Positions 55,300-64,000 of a DNA stretch of 64,000 nucleotides are shown piece after piece (position 1 is the stretch's first letter; each line of letters starts with the position of its first letter). The stretch is taken from contig JAUJPP010000011.1 of the NCBI GenBank assembly GCA_030562195.1, positions 9,424,001-9,488,000 of the forward strand, written 5' to 3'. This DNA comes from Nipponacmea schrenckii. Lineage: Eukaryota; Mollusca; Gastropoda; Lottiidae. The notes under the pieces were generated by a model. That model did not search any database. It worked only from the letters and a program-made list of their open reading frames with translations, and was not told where the DNA came from. The position numbers and the translations under genes are program-made.

Positions 55300-55412
55300 T
55301 GTTTGTCACTGTGTGTAACGTAGAGAAGAAAGATGTCGGAATTTGCTCAAAGCTTAGATTTGCTTTATCAAACTCTTTCCAATTCAGAAAAAGGAAATAA
55401 GAATGTATCCTT
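55300..55412 (+). CDS. Candidate host-gene first coding exon
   Basis: The acceptor TTATTTCAG ends at 55299 and the donor CCTT|GTAAGC follows 55412. ATG at 55333 opens MSEFAQSLDLLYQTLSNSEK with GNKNVS after it, leaving two bases of a codon. The exon-like segment at 56466 begins with the one base needed. The peptide is unrecognised. Strong splice sites and matching phase support it, but there is no homology evidence. Confidence 0.45.
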
Positions 55413-55779
55413 GTAAGCATCCATTAAAGATATCGTACTATTATAAGTTGATATATATGTATGAAGAAATGTGGCCAATTCCCATCCACTATAAGACCTG
55501 ATTTTGTGGTCTATCGAAACCTTGATTTGAACAGAATTTTGAATATTTTTCTTTCTTTAAAATTTTAAACTCCATATCTCGCGACCTTGATTTTCAATAA
55601 CCCTAAATTTTTCAGTACAGGATGTTCTTGATCTATACCAGCTATACATGATATTGGATGAAAAATACCAATTTCTGGTATTACGCTTTGCCACTGTTGC
55701 TATTCCACATTCTAATGAACACAGAGTCTTGATTTCTTTTTCAGATTAATAATGGCCTTTAAATTAACTTTTTATAGAG

Positions 55780-56000
55780 ATATATGAGCGTAGGAATTGA
55801 TAAGACCGTTGTCAAGTTCGATTTCGATGAACAGTTTTTAAGTTGCCCCTGCCTCTATATTTGTTGTAGACACAATAGAAGCTACAATCAAGATTTTTCG
55901 ATACACGGTTTTTGAGTAATTGCCGTTAAAATTGCGTCAAAATTTTATTGTGGATGCAATAAAACCTAAAGTTTTCAAAGGATTTTGATGAAACTTGGTG
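55780..56000 (+). repeat. Diverged units of the TTTTTGAGTTATTGCAC / AACTTGGTGTGAG family
   Basis: CGGTTTTTGAGTAATTGCCG and GATTTTGATGAAACTTGGTG match the arrays at 1-600 and 11514-13680. Confidence 0.65.
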
Positions 56001-56027
56001 TGAGTATTGAAATAAATTAGAACTCAC

Positions 56028-56127
56028 AAACGAGGCTGCATCAATATTAAAATCACCTATTGTCAATTTTGCATTTCTCGGAATGTTAAATGTGGACAAC
56101 TTAAATAAAGACACAGTTTCAAGCATA
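56028..56127 (-). CDS. Candidate exon on opposite strand
   Basis: Acceptor ATTTTGTAG, donor GTGAGT; open for 33 codons, containing LSTFNIPRNAKLTIGDFNID. Unrecognised. It lies in the intron of the plus-strand candidate gene, and its donor falls at the edge of a repeat, which lowers confidence. Confidence 0.3.
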
Positions 56128-56465
56128 CTACAAAATATTTATTGAAAAATCCGAAATTCGTGTGATTAAATACCCCGAAAATATGAAAATATAGCTTGAA
56201 TTGTTATATTATTTATAAAATAACACTTCCCGGGTTTCCGATCTAGGGGTCGGATTATAATAATTACGCCAGAATTAACACTTTGAAATTTAACATTTCG
56301 CCTATCTCTCAAAAGCGGTTGAGTGGACATTTGACTAATGAAAGGTCTTTAAGTTTATGAGGCAAAATGTCGATGGGCACGTAACGAGCATAATAATTGA
56401 TATGTTATTTCCTCATTCTTATATGATTGATATTGCTGTGTCTATTTTATTCTGATTTTTTTTAG

Positions 56466-56526
56466 GTCGAAATGTGAAGAAACGATAGATCATTATTCAT
56501 TTTATCAAGGCTTTTTAATACCAGCG
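56466..56526 (+). CDS. Candidate host-gene second exon
   Basis: Acceptor TTTTTTTTAG, donor GTAAGT. In the phase set by 55412 it reads SKCEETIDHYSFYQGFLIPA, ending on a codon boundary. The continuation would fall in or beyond the assembly gap. Confidence 0.45.
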
Positions 56527-57010
56527 GTAAGTGTTGTATTTGTGCTTTACATCTTAATGGCATTCGATACATTTCCATGTAGTATCTTTACAACACTGTC
56601 ATTCAAGCCCCATACTGCTTTGAACTAAATGAACAATTCTTATTAGTCCCAAACCAGAACGATATTCAAAATTAAAGGAATTGTAGGTCTTAGAATGAAA
56701 ATAAAATTTGAAAATATTTAACTCGGCAAAAACGACCTATATTCATCAGTAATTATACCTGCTGCCATAAAAAAACATACAAAAATATCAACAACAAAAA
56801 ATAAAAATAAATAATTATCCGAAAAAATTGAATTTGAATAACCCTGAATAAATTGATTCAGCGTTTTTCAAAAATGACTTTGATTGATCCTGTTACTGCA
56901 TGACACCAGGTAAGTTCACTGATGAATATATTCTCATATTGACCATTCTTGAGAACTAAAATTTTATGTTCATGCTAAGACGCAGTATCCCTTTAAGCAG
57001 GGGTGATGGA

Positions 57011-57510
57011 NNNNNNNNNNNNNNNNNNNNNNNNNNNNNNNNNNNNNNNNNNNNNNNNNNNNNNNNNNNNNNNNNNNNNNNNNNNNNNNNNNNNNNNNNN
57101 NNNNNNNNNNNNNNNNNNNNNNNNNNNNNNNNNNNNNNNNNNNNNNNNNNNNNNNNNNNNNNNNNNNNNNNNNNNNNNNNNNNNNNNNNNNNNNNNNNNN
57201 NNNNNNNNNNNNNNNNNNNNNNNNNNNNNNNNNNNNNNNNNNNNNNNNNNNNNNNNNNNNNNNNNNNNNNNNNNNNNNNNNNNNNNNNNNNNNNNNNNNN
57301 NNNNNNNNNNNNNNNNNNNNNNNNNNNNNNNNNNNNNNNNNNNNNNNNNNNNNNNNNNNNNNNNNNNNNNNNNNNNNNNNNNNNNNNNNNNNNNNNNNNN
57401 NNNNNNNNNNNNNNNNNNNNNNNNNNNNNNNNNNNNNNNNNNNNNNNNNNNNNNNNNNNNNNNNNNNNNNNNNNNNNNNNNNNNNNNNNNNNNNNNNNNN
57501 NNNNNNNNNN
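57011..57510. other. Assembly gap (500 N)
   Basis: All bases are N. The round number suggests an arbitrary gap length. Long open frames across it are artefacts. Confidence 0.99.
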
Positions 57511-58440
57511 CACTGGATCGTTTTAAAGGTTCCATAGCAGAGACTAATAAATTAGATATTAAAGTATATTTCAAAGAAACCGACACTCATCAACTTTTGC
57601 ATAAGAGCTCATTTCATCCACAACATACATTTTCTGGAATAATTAAGTCACAAGTTTTACGATTTCACCGAATTTGCACAAGGTCTTCTGATTTCAACCA
57701 AGCCTGTGCGATTGTTTTCTCAAAACTGAAAGAGCGTGGATACTCTAAACGATTTTACGAAACATAAAAAATTCCACCTTAGCACAGTTAGCAGCTAAAA
57801 ATAGACTTTATGCTGAAGTGCCTCCAGGTTTAAGGAGTGCCCCATGTATGTCAACCAGATGCCAAACATGTCCCTTTTTATCAGAAACGCATTATTTTCT
57901 AAGTAACTCTATGAATAAAAGAGCACCTTACATGTGAAAACTCGAATGTAATATACTTAATTTCATGTAAAAAATGTCCCAAACAATATATCGGGGAAAC
58001 AAAGAACAAATTACGCACACGTTTTAATGCTCACAGATCAGATATTAAATTAAAAAAAGACAAGCCTGTTTCTAATCATTTCAATCTTGACGACCATTCA
58101 CTTGACGATCTCACCCTAACCCCAATTGAGCGCATAGAAATCGACTTGCCCGAAGATGAAACTACCAAATTCCGTCAATCTAAAAAATTGGATTGAGACA
58201 TTAAATGCAGCAAGACCCATAGGACTTAATATTCACCACAGTATAGGCATAGCACCCTTTGTAGTTCCCTTTAATACAACCAGTAATAAAGCAAGTAAGA
58301 TAGTTCAAACCCATTATAAGAGTCTTCAAGAGAAATTTCCTCATGTCTATAAACAGAAAATGATAGTGGCATATTCAAAATATCAAAACTTAAATGACAA
58401 CCTTGTTCATAGCAAACTAAAAACAATCTGTACTTAACAG
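57511..58440 (+). pseudogene. Penelope-like element: RT end and GIY-YIG endonuclease
   Basis: The first frame (57511-57767) has HQLLHKSSFHPQHTFSGIIK and LRFHRICTRSSDF with RGYSKRFYE, typical of the RT C-terminus of Penelope-like elements. A linker with a Cys cluster follows (CMSTRCQTCPFL). After a frame change comes NVIYLISCKKCPKQYIGETK with LRTRFNAHRSDIK, a GIY-YIG-type nuclease with the YIG and Arg positions kept. The tail runs LDWIETLNAARPIGLNIHHS to a stop at 58437. The 5' part is hidden by the gap. Frame breaks make it inactive. Confidence 0.75.
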
Positions 58441-58451
58441 GTACTATACTT

Positions 58452-58468
58452 CTCGCCCTTTGGGCGAG
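58452..58468. repeat. Perfect mini-hairpin CTCGCCC-TTT-GGGCGAG
   Basis: It begins 15 nt after the Penelope-like stop codon and is followed by a T-rich stretch. It may be a 3' end signal of the element. Confidence 0.6.
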
Positions 58469-59332
58469 TTATTTTATTTTTTTCTAATTTCAGATCAGAA
58501 GAGAAGAAAATCATCCAACCAATTTCTCAATAAAATATTTTTTCCACCCTAGGTCTGTACATTTGAGAGATTCAATCCCTCCCTTTCCCGAAATTCAATA
58601 TGATGAAATATACAACAAGGTCAAATGTGAAATTGATAAATGCAGTAGTACTTAGATAATCGCAGTAGTTATGTCAATATTTTAAAATTCTATAATCTTG
58701 TATCTTTTGTATTTACCATTGAATTATGTAGCCTTGTAACATATTTTCATGTCAATAAGGTTATGTCCCTTTAGCATCGTCTGCTATTTGAATGTTGGTT
58801 TTACAATCATCCGTCCAATTGTTCAGTCATATTAGTGTCTTATTATTGCCATAATGTCATTGCAGAATATTGAAGTTTTAAATTAGTTATATAAGAGTTA
58901 ATGAAACGAACCTCACCCGCCCTTTAAGTTAGCAGTCTACGATTTGCTGGCCCCGATTGCTTCCTCCAATTATTAGCTGCACGTGCCGGACTTGGGGCGA
59001 ACCTGAACCGTTTTTGTGTAAAAAGAAATGAATTTCTGGTTCATGGTTTCACTGGGATAGCCTTTATAGTATCGAAGGTGACTTCGCACGTGTGGCGTTT
59101 GAGTAATTCATCGAGACTTCAGTTATTGTCACACCACGTTGTATTTTTTGTTCTCTCTTATTTTTTATTTGCGTTCCGCTTATCCTACATGGCTAATTCT
59201 GATATTCACAGCATGGATTTGCCTGAGAATTGTGCTTCGGGTTCTCAAGACGATCGTTCTACTAAAGAAAAGGCTTAAGATGTTTTTTTCTGATAAATTA
59301 AAGATATCATAAAATCGACATAGACTTCAGCT
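58469..59332. other. Spacer between Penelope-like and DIRS elements
   Basis: A stretch near 58548-58650 (VHLRDSIPPFPEIQYDEIYN in one frame) looks protein-like but is short and isolated. A short plus frame from 59189 (MANSDIHSMDLPENCASGSQ) is also unrecognised. Confidence 0.35.
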
Positions 59333-59370
59333 ATGTCTCGCTGATTCCCAGTACTCGGATCACGTGAGAT
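59333..59370 (+). repeat. Left inverted terminal repeat of DIRS element
   Basis: ATGTCTCGCTGATTCCCAGT with the following TACTCGGATCACGTGAGAT matches the inverse of 63827-63864 at 33 of 38 positions. Confidence 0.7.
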
Positions 59371-59581
59371 GCGAGAGTTCACGAGAGGTCATCATTGCAT
59401 TGAGTTCTTCTGGCGTGCAAGCACACTAGTGAGAGTCTCCAAATAACTTTGAGTTTATTGCAATAAATCAGAGCCATCCTTTACAAAATCTTCATTTAAT
59501 GATTGTAAAAAGACAAAATTATCATCTAAATACATTTTAGTGACGATATTTTTATAATATATTTATAAAATTCAAAAAAAT

Positions 59582-60880
59582 ATGTCACAGTCGAAATCGA
59601 AGGACTTTTTGACTTGGCCTCTGTACTGTTGGATCATCAGGAGACAAACAGAAAAAGAAAAGTTAACGCTAAGAAACAATTTTGAAAATTCTAATTCACC
59701 AAGTTCAACTTAAAGTAACTTAGAACAAACTGAAGATGGTTCAAATAATACAAAAAAGAAGGGCGAAGCACCGCCAGTTTTACTTTCGATTTCAGCAGTC
59801 GACCGGTCCATCAAAGTACCATCAAATATGGATGATTTCGACGCTGTTAGTTTAAAGAAAGATATGGAAATTCATGAATTACACAAACAAAATTTTGATG
59901 AAATCAAGAATCTGATAGCGCAATCGCTTCCCAGACGAAAACCGGAAGTTTAGTCAAACCGTCAGAGATGTTATGGAGAACATTCAATTTCTTCTAGCGA
60001 CAGTAATATCCCGTCATATCAAGTTCCCTGGACAACTCCAGCAAAAAGGACAAGGAGAGGCAGTACGTCTATGGACATTGTTGGAGAAATAGATATACTT
60101 TTTTGTCTGGACCAATTAAATCGTCTACGGTCACTTCACAACAGGATCTCGATGACGATAATGACGATAGACTTTTAAGTAAACAAACTGAGAGTGTCGA
60201 AGACGACGACTTTCTTTTGTCAGAATTGACGAAAATTTACAAGGCAAATGACGAAGTTTGGGAAGAGGTGAATCCAAAAATGGCTGACCTAGTTGTCAAT
60301 ATGTTCAAATTTGACATGCTAAATCAAGTTATGGATAGATATCGCAAACCAATTAATTGTACTGCTGTAATTAATCCTAAAGTAAATCCAGAAATCACTG
60401 TTTCTAACGATTTATTAAAACTTTAAAGAAATAAGTGCTGGCGTGTCTAAGGACAAAAAGGTGAACAACACAAATGACGTTACTGACAAGATAAACCATA
60501 CGTTTAAAACATCAATGGATACAATATCTCTGATGTCAGTCTCTATGAGTGAATTGAACCAACGAGGCAGAGATTTGAATGCCAATTTCAAAGAACTTTG
60601 TACAAGTACAGATTATTCAAAACCTTCTGAATTTTTATTTGGAGAAGATCTGAGTCGACATGTCAAAGATATAGCTGAAACTAACAAACTGGGACAGAGT
60701 GTTGCCAATAACCAGAATTATGGTCAAGGATATAATTATGAGAATAAAGATAATCATCAAACTGGATATAATAAGTGCATCATCAGCCCTTTTTTAAGGG
60801 AAAGGGGCCCTTACCAAAAACTTTTCAAACCAAAGGGGAAGTTCCACAAAAGGAAAGAATCAAACGACAAGAAAGCGTAA
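59582..60880 (+). pseudogene. DIRS gag-like region
   Basis: MSQSKSKDFLTWPLYCW opens near 59582. Later frames give an acidic segment (QQDLDDDNDDRLLSKQTE) and LTKIYKANDEVWEEVNPKMA. A second frame (60443-60880) includes SVSMSELNQRGRDLNANFKE and a Gln/Asn/Tyr-rich then basic tail (KLFKPKGKFHKRKESNDKKA). The lineup matches DIRS ORF1 proteins in position and composition. Stops at 59711, 59951 and 60424. Confidence 0.55.
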
Positions 60881-61149
60881 ACGCTTCCCAGATAGAGGTG
60901 AGTGATTGTTTGTTAGATCAATCACAATTTTTTTTTTCCTGATTTAAGATTGTCTTTATGCAGCTTAAAAGCTGGGAATTTAAAGAATAATTTGGATTTC
61001 TGGTAAAGTATCACATCAGATCCATGGATTCTGTCAATTGTTGCAAATGAATACAAATTTTTGTCTTCTCCAAAGCAATTTTTTCTACCTAAACAAATTG
61101 ATTTTTCTAACCCTGAAATAAACATTATTAATCAACAAGTTGAAATTTT

Positions 61150-62000
61150 TTTTGACCTGAGGAATCATTGTTAAATCTAATCATTCAGATGGGGAATTCA
61201 TTTCCAACATTTTCATTCGAGAAAAGAAGGATGGAAATCATCGTATCATCATAAATCTGAAAAATTTTAAACATAAATTTATTGTATATCAACATTTTAA
61301 AATTGATTCCTCGCAGTCTGCTATTAATTTAATGAGAAAAGATTGCTTTATGCGATCGATTGACTTAATAAATGCTAATTATTCTATCAGTGTATCCGAA
61401 AATTATCAAAAATTTATGAAATTTATCTGGAATGGAGAACGTAACATGTTCACTTGCCTGGCTATGAGACTTACTTCAGCTCCAAGGGTTTTCAGTAAAA
61501 TGACTTAGCCTATTTACTCTGAGCTTAGGAAATCAGGGCACCTTCTTCCGGGCTATTTGGAAGACTCATCCATCACTGGTGATACATACACTGAATATGA
61601 ACAAAATATTTTAGAAGCTATTCACGTGTTTATGAATGCAGGATTTACTATCCACCCCACCAAATCTATTATTGAGCCTAAGCAAGAAATAGCATATTTA
61701 GGATTTGTTTTGAATTCAAAATTGATGACTGTAAAACTTACTAATGATAAGTCAATTAAACTAAAGGCAGCTTGATCTGCTCTTCCTAATAAAACTAGGC
61801 CAACATTTCGAGAATTGGCAGAGGTTATTGGATATTTTGTTGTCAGTTTCGCTGGTGTGACTTATGGTCCTTTGTATTACAGGATTTTCGATAATGAGAA
61901 GTCAGATTTACTTAAAAAGTTAAAAGGTGATTTTGATACTGTAATCAACATTTCAGAACAAGGTAAATTAGTGGTGGATAGCAAATATCACTACATCGTA
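61150..62000 (+). pseudogene. DIRS reverse transcriptase
   Basis: EKKDGNHRIIINLKNFKHKF, then MRSIDLINANYSISVSENYQ (first catalytic Asp), FTCLAMRLTSAPRVFSKMT, then a stop at 61506, GYLEDSSITGDTY (the YxDD box with Asp changed to Glu), GFTIHPTKSI and AYLGFVLNSKLMTVKLT. This pattern is diagnostic of DIRS/Ngaro RT. Confidence 0.85.
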
Positions 62001-62999
62001 TAAACTTATTTCTGATGGCAATCCATAGTCTTTCTATTGACTATGGGGTAATCCAATGTATACTTTGCAAAGTGATGCATCCAATGAGGATTTGGTTGCA
62101 AAAATCTTTTAAATTCCTCACAAAAATGGCATTTTGGTTTGTTTTGAATGAAAAAATTTGGACTTAAAAATTATTAGAATTTAAAACTGGCAGCTTTTCT
62201 GTCCCTTAAAACTTTTGCAAATTGCGATAAATTCAGAGGTTAAATGGATATTTTCTGTAGTTTCGCTGGGTGACAGACCCTTTAAAAATTTAATAATGAG
62301 CCAGTCAGATATGGCTTATGGTGTTTTTTGCCATTAAATAATGTAATTAGTTTTAAATGGTGGATAGGAAATATAACTGTTGAAGCTGAGTATAAAGGGT
62401 ATACTTGGAGATATGCATAACTTGACGCAGAGTGGTGTCTCAGACAAAATTATTTTGAAAAAATATGTCTTATTTATGGAAAGTTAGAAATCGATTTTTT
62501 TCTTCTAGACTGAATTTCCGCATTGAAAAATACATTTCTTGGAAACCTGACCCAGGGGCATTAGGTGTTGACGCATTTGACCAATACTGGAGTGACTCTT
62601 TTTTCTATGCCTTTCCTCCATTTAATTTAATAAGCAAATGTTTATCTAAAATTGAAGAGGAGGGGGACCGAAGGGAATCATCATTGTTCCAAAGTGGACC
62701 ACTCAAACCTAGGGTTTTTTAAATTAAATAGACTTTTAATTGATTGTCCTTTTCTTATTCCTAGGGGAAGAGACTCAATATTTTGGCCTCAGAAGACGAT
62801 CAAAGACCACAAACTCCCAAAGATGCAGTTAGGTGCCTATCACCTGTCAAATCAATCAAAAGCTATCAAATTTCGAAGGAAGCTACAGATATCATCTTGC
62901 AGTCATGGCGACCTACAACAAGTTGTTAATATAACTCGTACACCAAACGATGGATGGAATTTTGTAGTGAAATGGTTAAAGATCCATTTTCATCGAATG
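62001..62999 (+). pseudogene. DIRS RNase H and linker
   Basis: TLQSDASNEDLVAKIF near 62060 fits an RNase H start. Later come FFSSRLNFRIEKYISWKPDP and DAFDQYWSDSFFYAFPPFNL, the conserved block at the end of DIRS RNase H. A frameshift at about 62680 splits the following GIIIVPKW segment. Confidence 0.75.
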
Positions 63000-63757
63000 T
63001 AGCTGTAGTGATAAATTTTTCAAACATGTTATATGAACAAAGGGAATTTTGACTCGGCAAGATCTACTCTGTCTACATTCAGTTTTCGTGAAAATGGCCA
63101 AAGTATTGGAACTCATCCACTTGTTAAGCGTTTTCTGCGTTGCCCAGATGTGCTGCAATATGGGATACTTCTGTTGTGTTACATTATTTAAAACATTTAT
63201 CAACAAAAAATAAGTTGTGTTTAAAAAATTTAACATTAAAATTAGTGATGCTTGTTGTACTACTTCCAGGACAGAGAATGCAGTCAATGCATTTTCTTAA
63301 TTTAAATAGTTTGACATCGTCATGTAAATTTGTGATTCATCAGTTGATGAAAACATCGCGACCAGGATACCATTTAAAACAAATTGTGTTACCTGCTTAC
63401 CGTGCAGATAACCGTCTTTGTGTTGTTACATATATGAAAGAATATCTTAATAGAACAAAAACTTTACGATAGCCAACTGTTTATTAGTTTTCAGAAGGCA
63501 CACAAGGCTGTATCAAAAAAAAAACTTTGTCCAGATGGATAAAAACAGTTTTATTTTCTGCGGCAATAGATTTGAATATATGTACTCCACATTCTACACG
63601 GGCTGCTAGTGTCTCCGCTGCAAGTCTTGCGTCAGTACCTATTACTTGTAAGGCTGCAGGATGGTCAAGAGATAGTACTTTTGCAAAATATTTAAAGAAA
63701 CCATTACTGAATGAAGGTCAAGTTGGACTTTCTATATTGAAATCTTTTAGAGAATAA
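63000..63757 (+). pseudogene. DIRS tyrosine recombinase
   Basis: LLPGQRMQSMHFLNL carries the first catalytic Arg. CTPHSTRAASVSAA carries the His-x-x-Arg pair, and AGWSRDSTFAKYLKK carries the Trp/His position and the nucleophilic Tyr. A stop at 63470-63472 and a frame change before 63527 split the domain. Confidence 0.8.
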
Positions 63758-63826
63758 TGATTTATCTAATTTGGAAATAAAACCTTATTTGTTGTATAGA
63801 CTTTTTTCATGATCAAAGTCTTTGAA

Positions 63827-63864
63827 ATCTCACGCGATCCGAATACTCGGAAGAAGCGAGACAT
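63827..63864 (-). repeat. Right inverted terminal repeat of DIRS element
   Basis: ATCTCACGCGATCCGAATAC onward is the inverse of the left repeat with five mismatches in 38. Host or unknown sequence follows to 64000. Confidence 0.7.
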
Positions 63865-64000
63865 AATTATAAAATTAAACGAGATTTACCTAGTAAGTTG
63901 AAGTTTGATAGGATTATGTCGAGATGTGAAGAGTACAAGGAATTACGTGCCCACCCTTAATAGGGTTGTTCTGATAGATTGTAATCTATAACAACTATAC

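Larger units (their letters stand above)
59333..63864 (+). mobile_element. DIRS-like tyrosine-recombinase retrotransposon, nearly full length
   Basis: The order is left inverted repeat, gag-like ORF, reverse transcriptase, RNase H and a tyrosine recombinase, then the right inverted repeat. DIRS elements use a tyrosine recombinase instead of a DDE integrase and leave no target duplication. All domains are present in order but interrupted by stops and frameshifts, so the copy is recently dead. Length is about 4.5 kb. Confidence 0.8.

Noticed and set aside
56956..57767. Long open frames spanning the N run
   Set aside because: Created by 500 ambiguous bases; only the part after 57511 is real sequence.

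Overview
The window is AT-rich animal genomic DNA: spliced genes, long introns, non-LTR, LTR, DIRS and Penelope retroelements, and no bacterial operon logic. A secreted tandem F-type lectin gene, a decayed protein kinase of an invertebrate-expanded type, a molluscan-style tRNA-derived SINE and the TATACGCCCAC-ended repeat family together suggest a lophotrochozoan, most likely a bivalve mollusc. That assignment is inference from gene and repeat families. Host coding content is small. Most of the 64 kb is a graveyard of mobile elements, almost all broken. Positions 57011-57510 are an assembly gap of 500 N.

Layout. 1-7400: tandemly duplicated blocks carrying a minus-strand F-type lectin gene. 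It has a signal-peptide exon (7294-7228), a half-domain exon (6721-6515) and two identical-length phase-1/1 exons of 423 nt (5630-5208, 2737-2315); the 3' end lies off the left edge. LINE and SINE remnants sit between the exons. 8070-8495: fragment of a widespread invertebrate protein with an acidic repeat tail. 9230-14935: palindromic elements and a long array of about 170-bp repeats bounded by TATACGCCCAC/GTGGGCGTATA. 15600-16840: kinase pseudogene fused to a 5'-truncated LINE. 16860-21970: a 4.2-kb foldback DNA transposon inserted in a tandem satellite with a perfect 9-bp target duplication. 22500-23100: possible small spliced gene. 24020-28250: 3' ends and LTRs of a Ty3/gypsy element interleaved with a decayed MULE transposase. 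29680-33770: 5' portion of the same gypsy family on the minus strand. 33800-35390: minus-strand LINE fragments with RNase H. 35450-38165: a second decayed gypsy element carrying a MITE and a LINE fragment.

38170-51500 is mainly noncoding repeats, with three notable remnants: a Polinton/Maverick-like capsid fragment plus a small upstream protein (42747-43570), a Crypton/DUF3504-like fragment (45045-45790), and two 81-84 bp hairpins of the same architecture. 51500-54240 is an L1/Tx1-like LINE on the minus strand. 55300-56526 holds two exons of a candidate host gene. 57511-58440 is the 3' end of a Penelope-like element with a GIY-YIG endonuclease. 59333-63864 is a nearly full-length DIRS-like tyrosine-recombinase retroelement with inverted terminal repeats.

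The elements do not work together as one pathway. The most informative structures are the foldback element, the permuted-exon lectin gene, the hairpin pair and the viral-type capsid remnant. All assignments were made by reading translations and repeats by eye; no database search was run.
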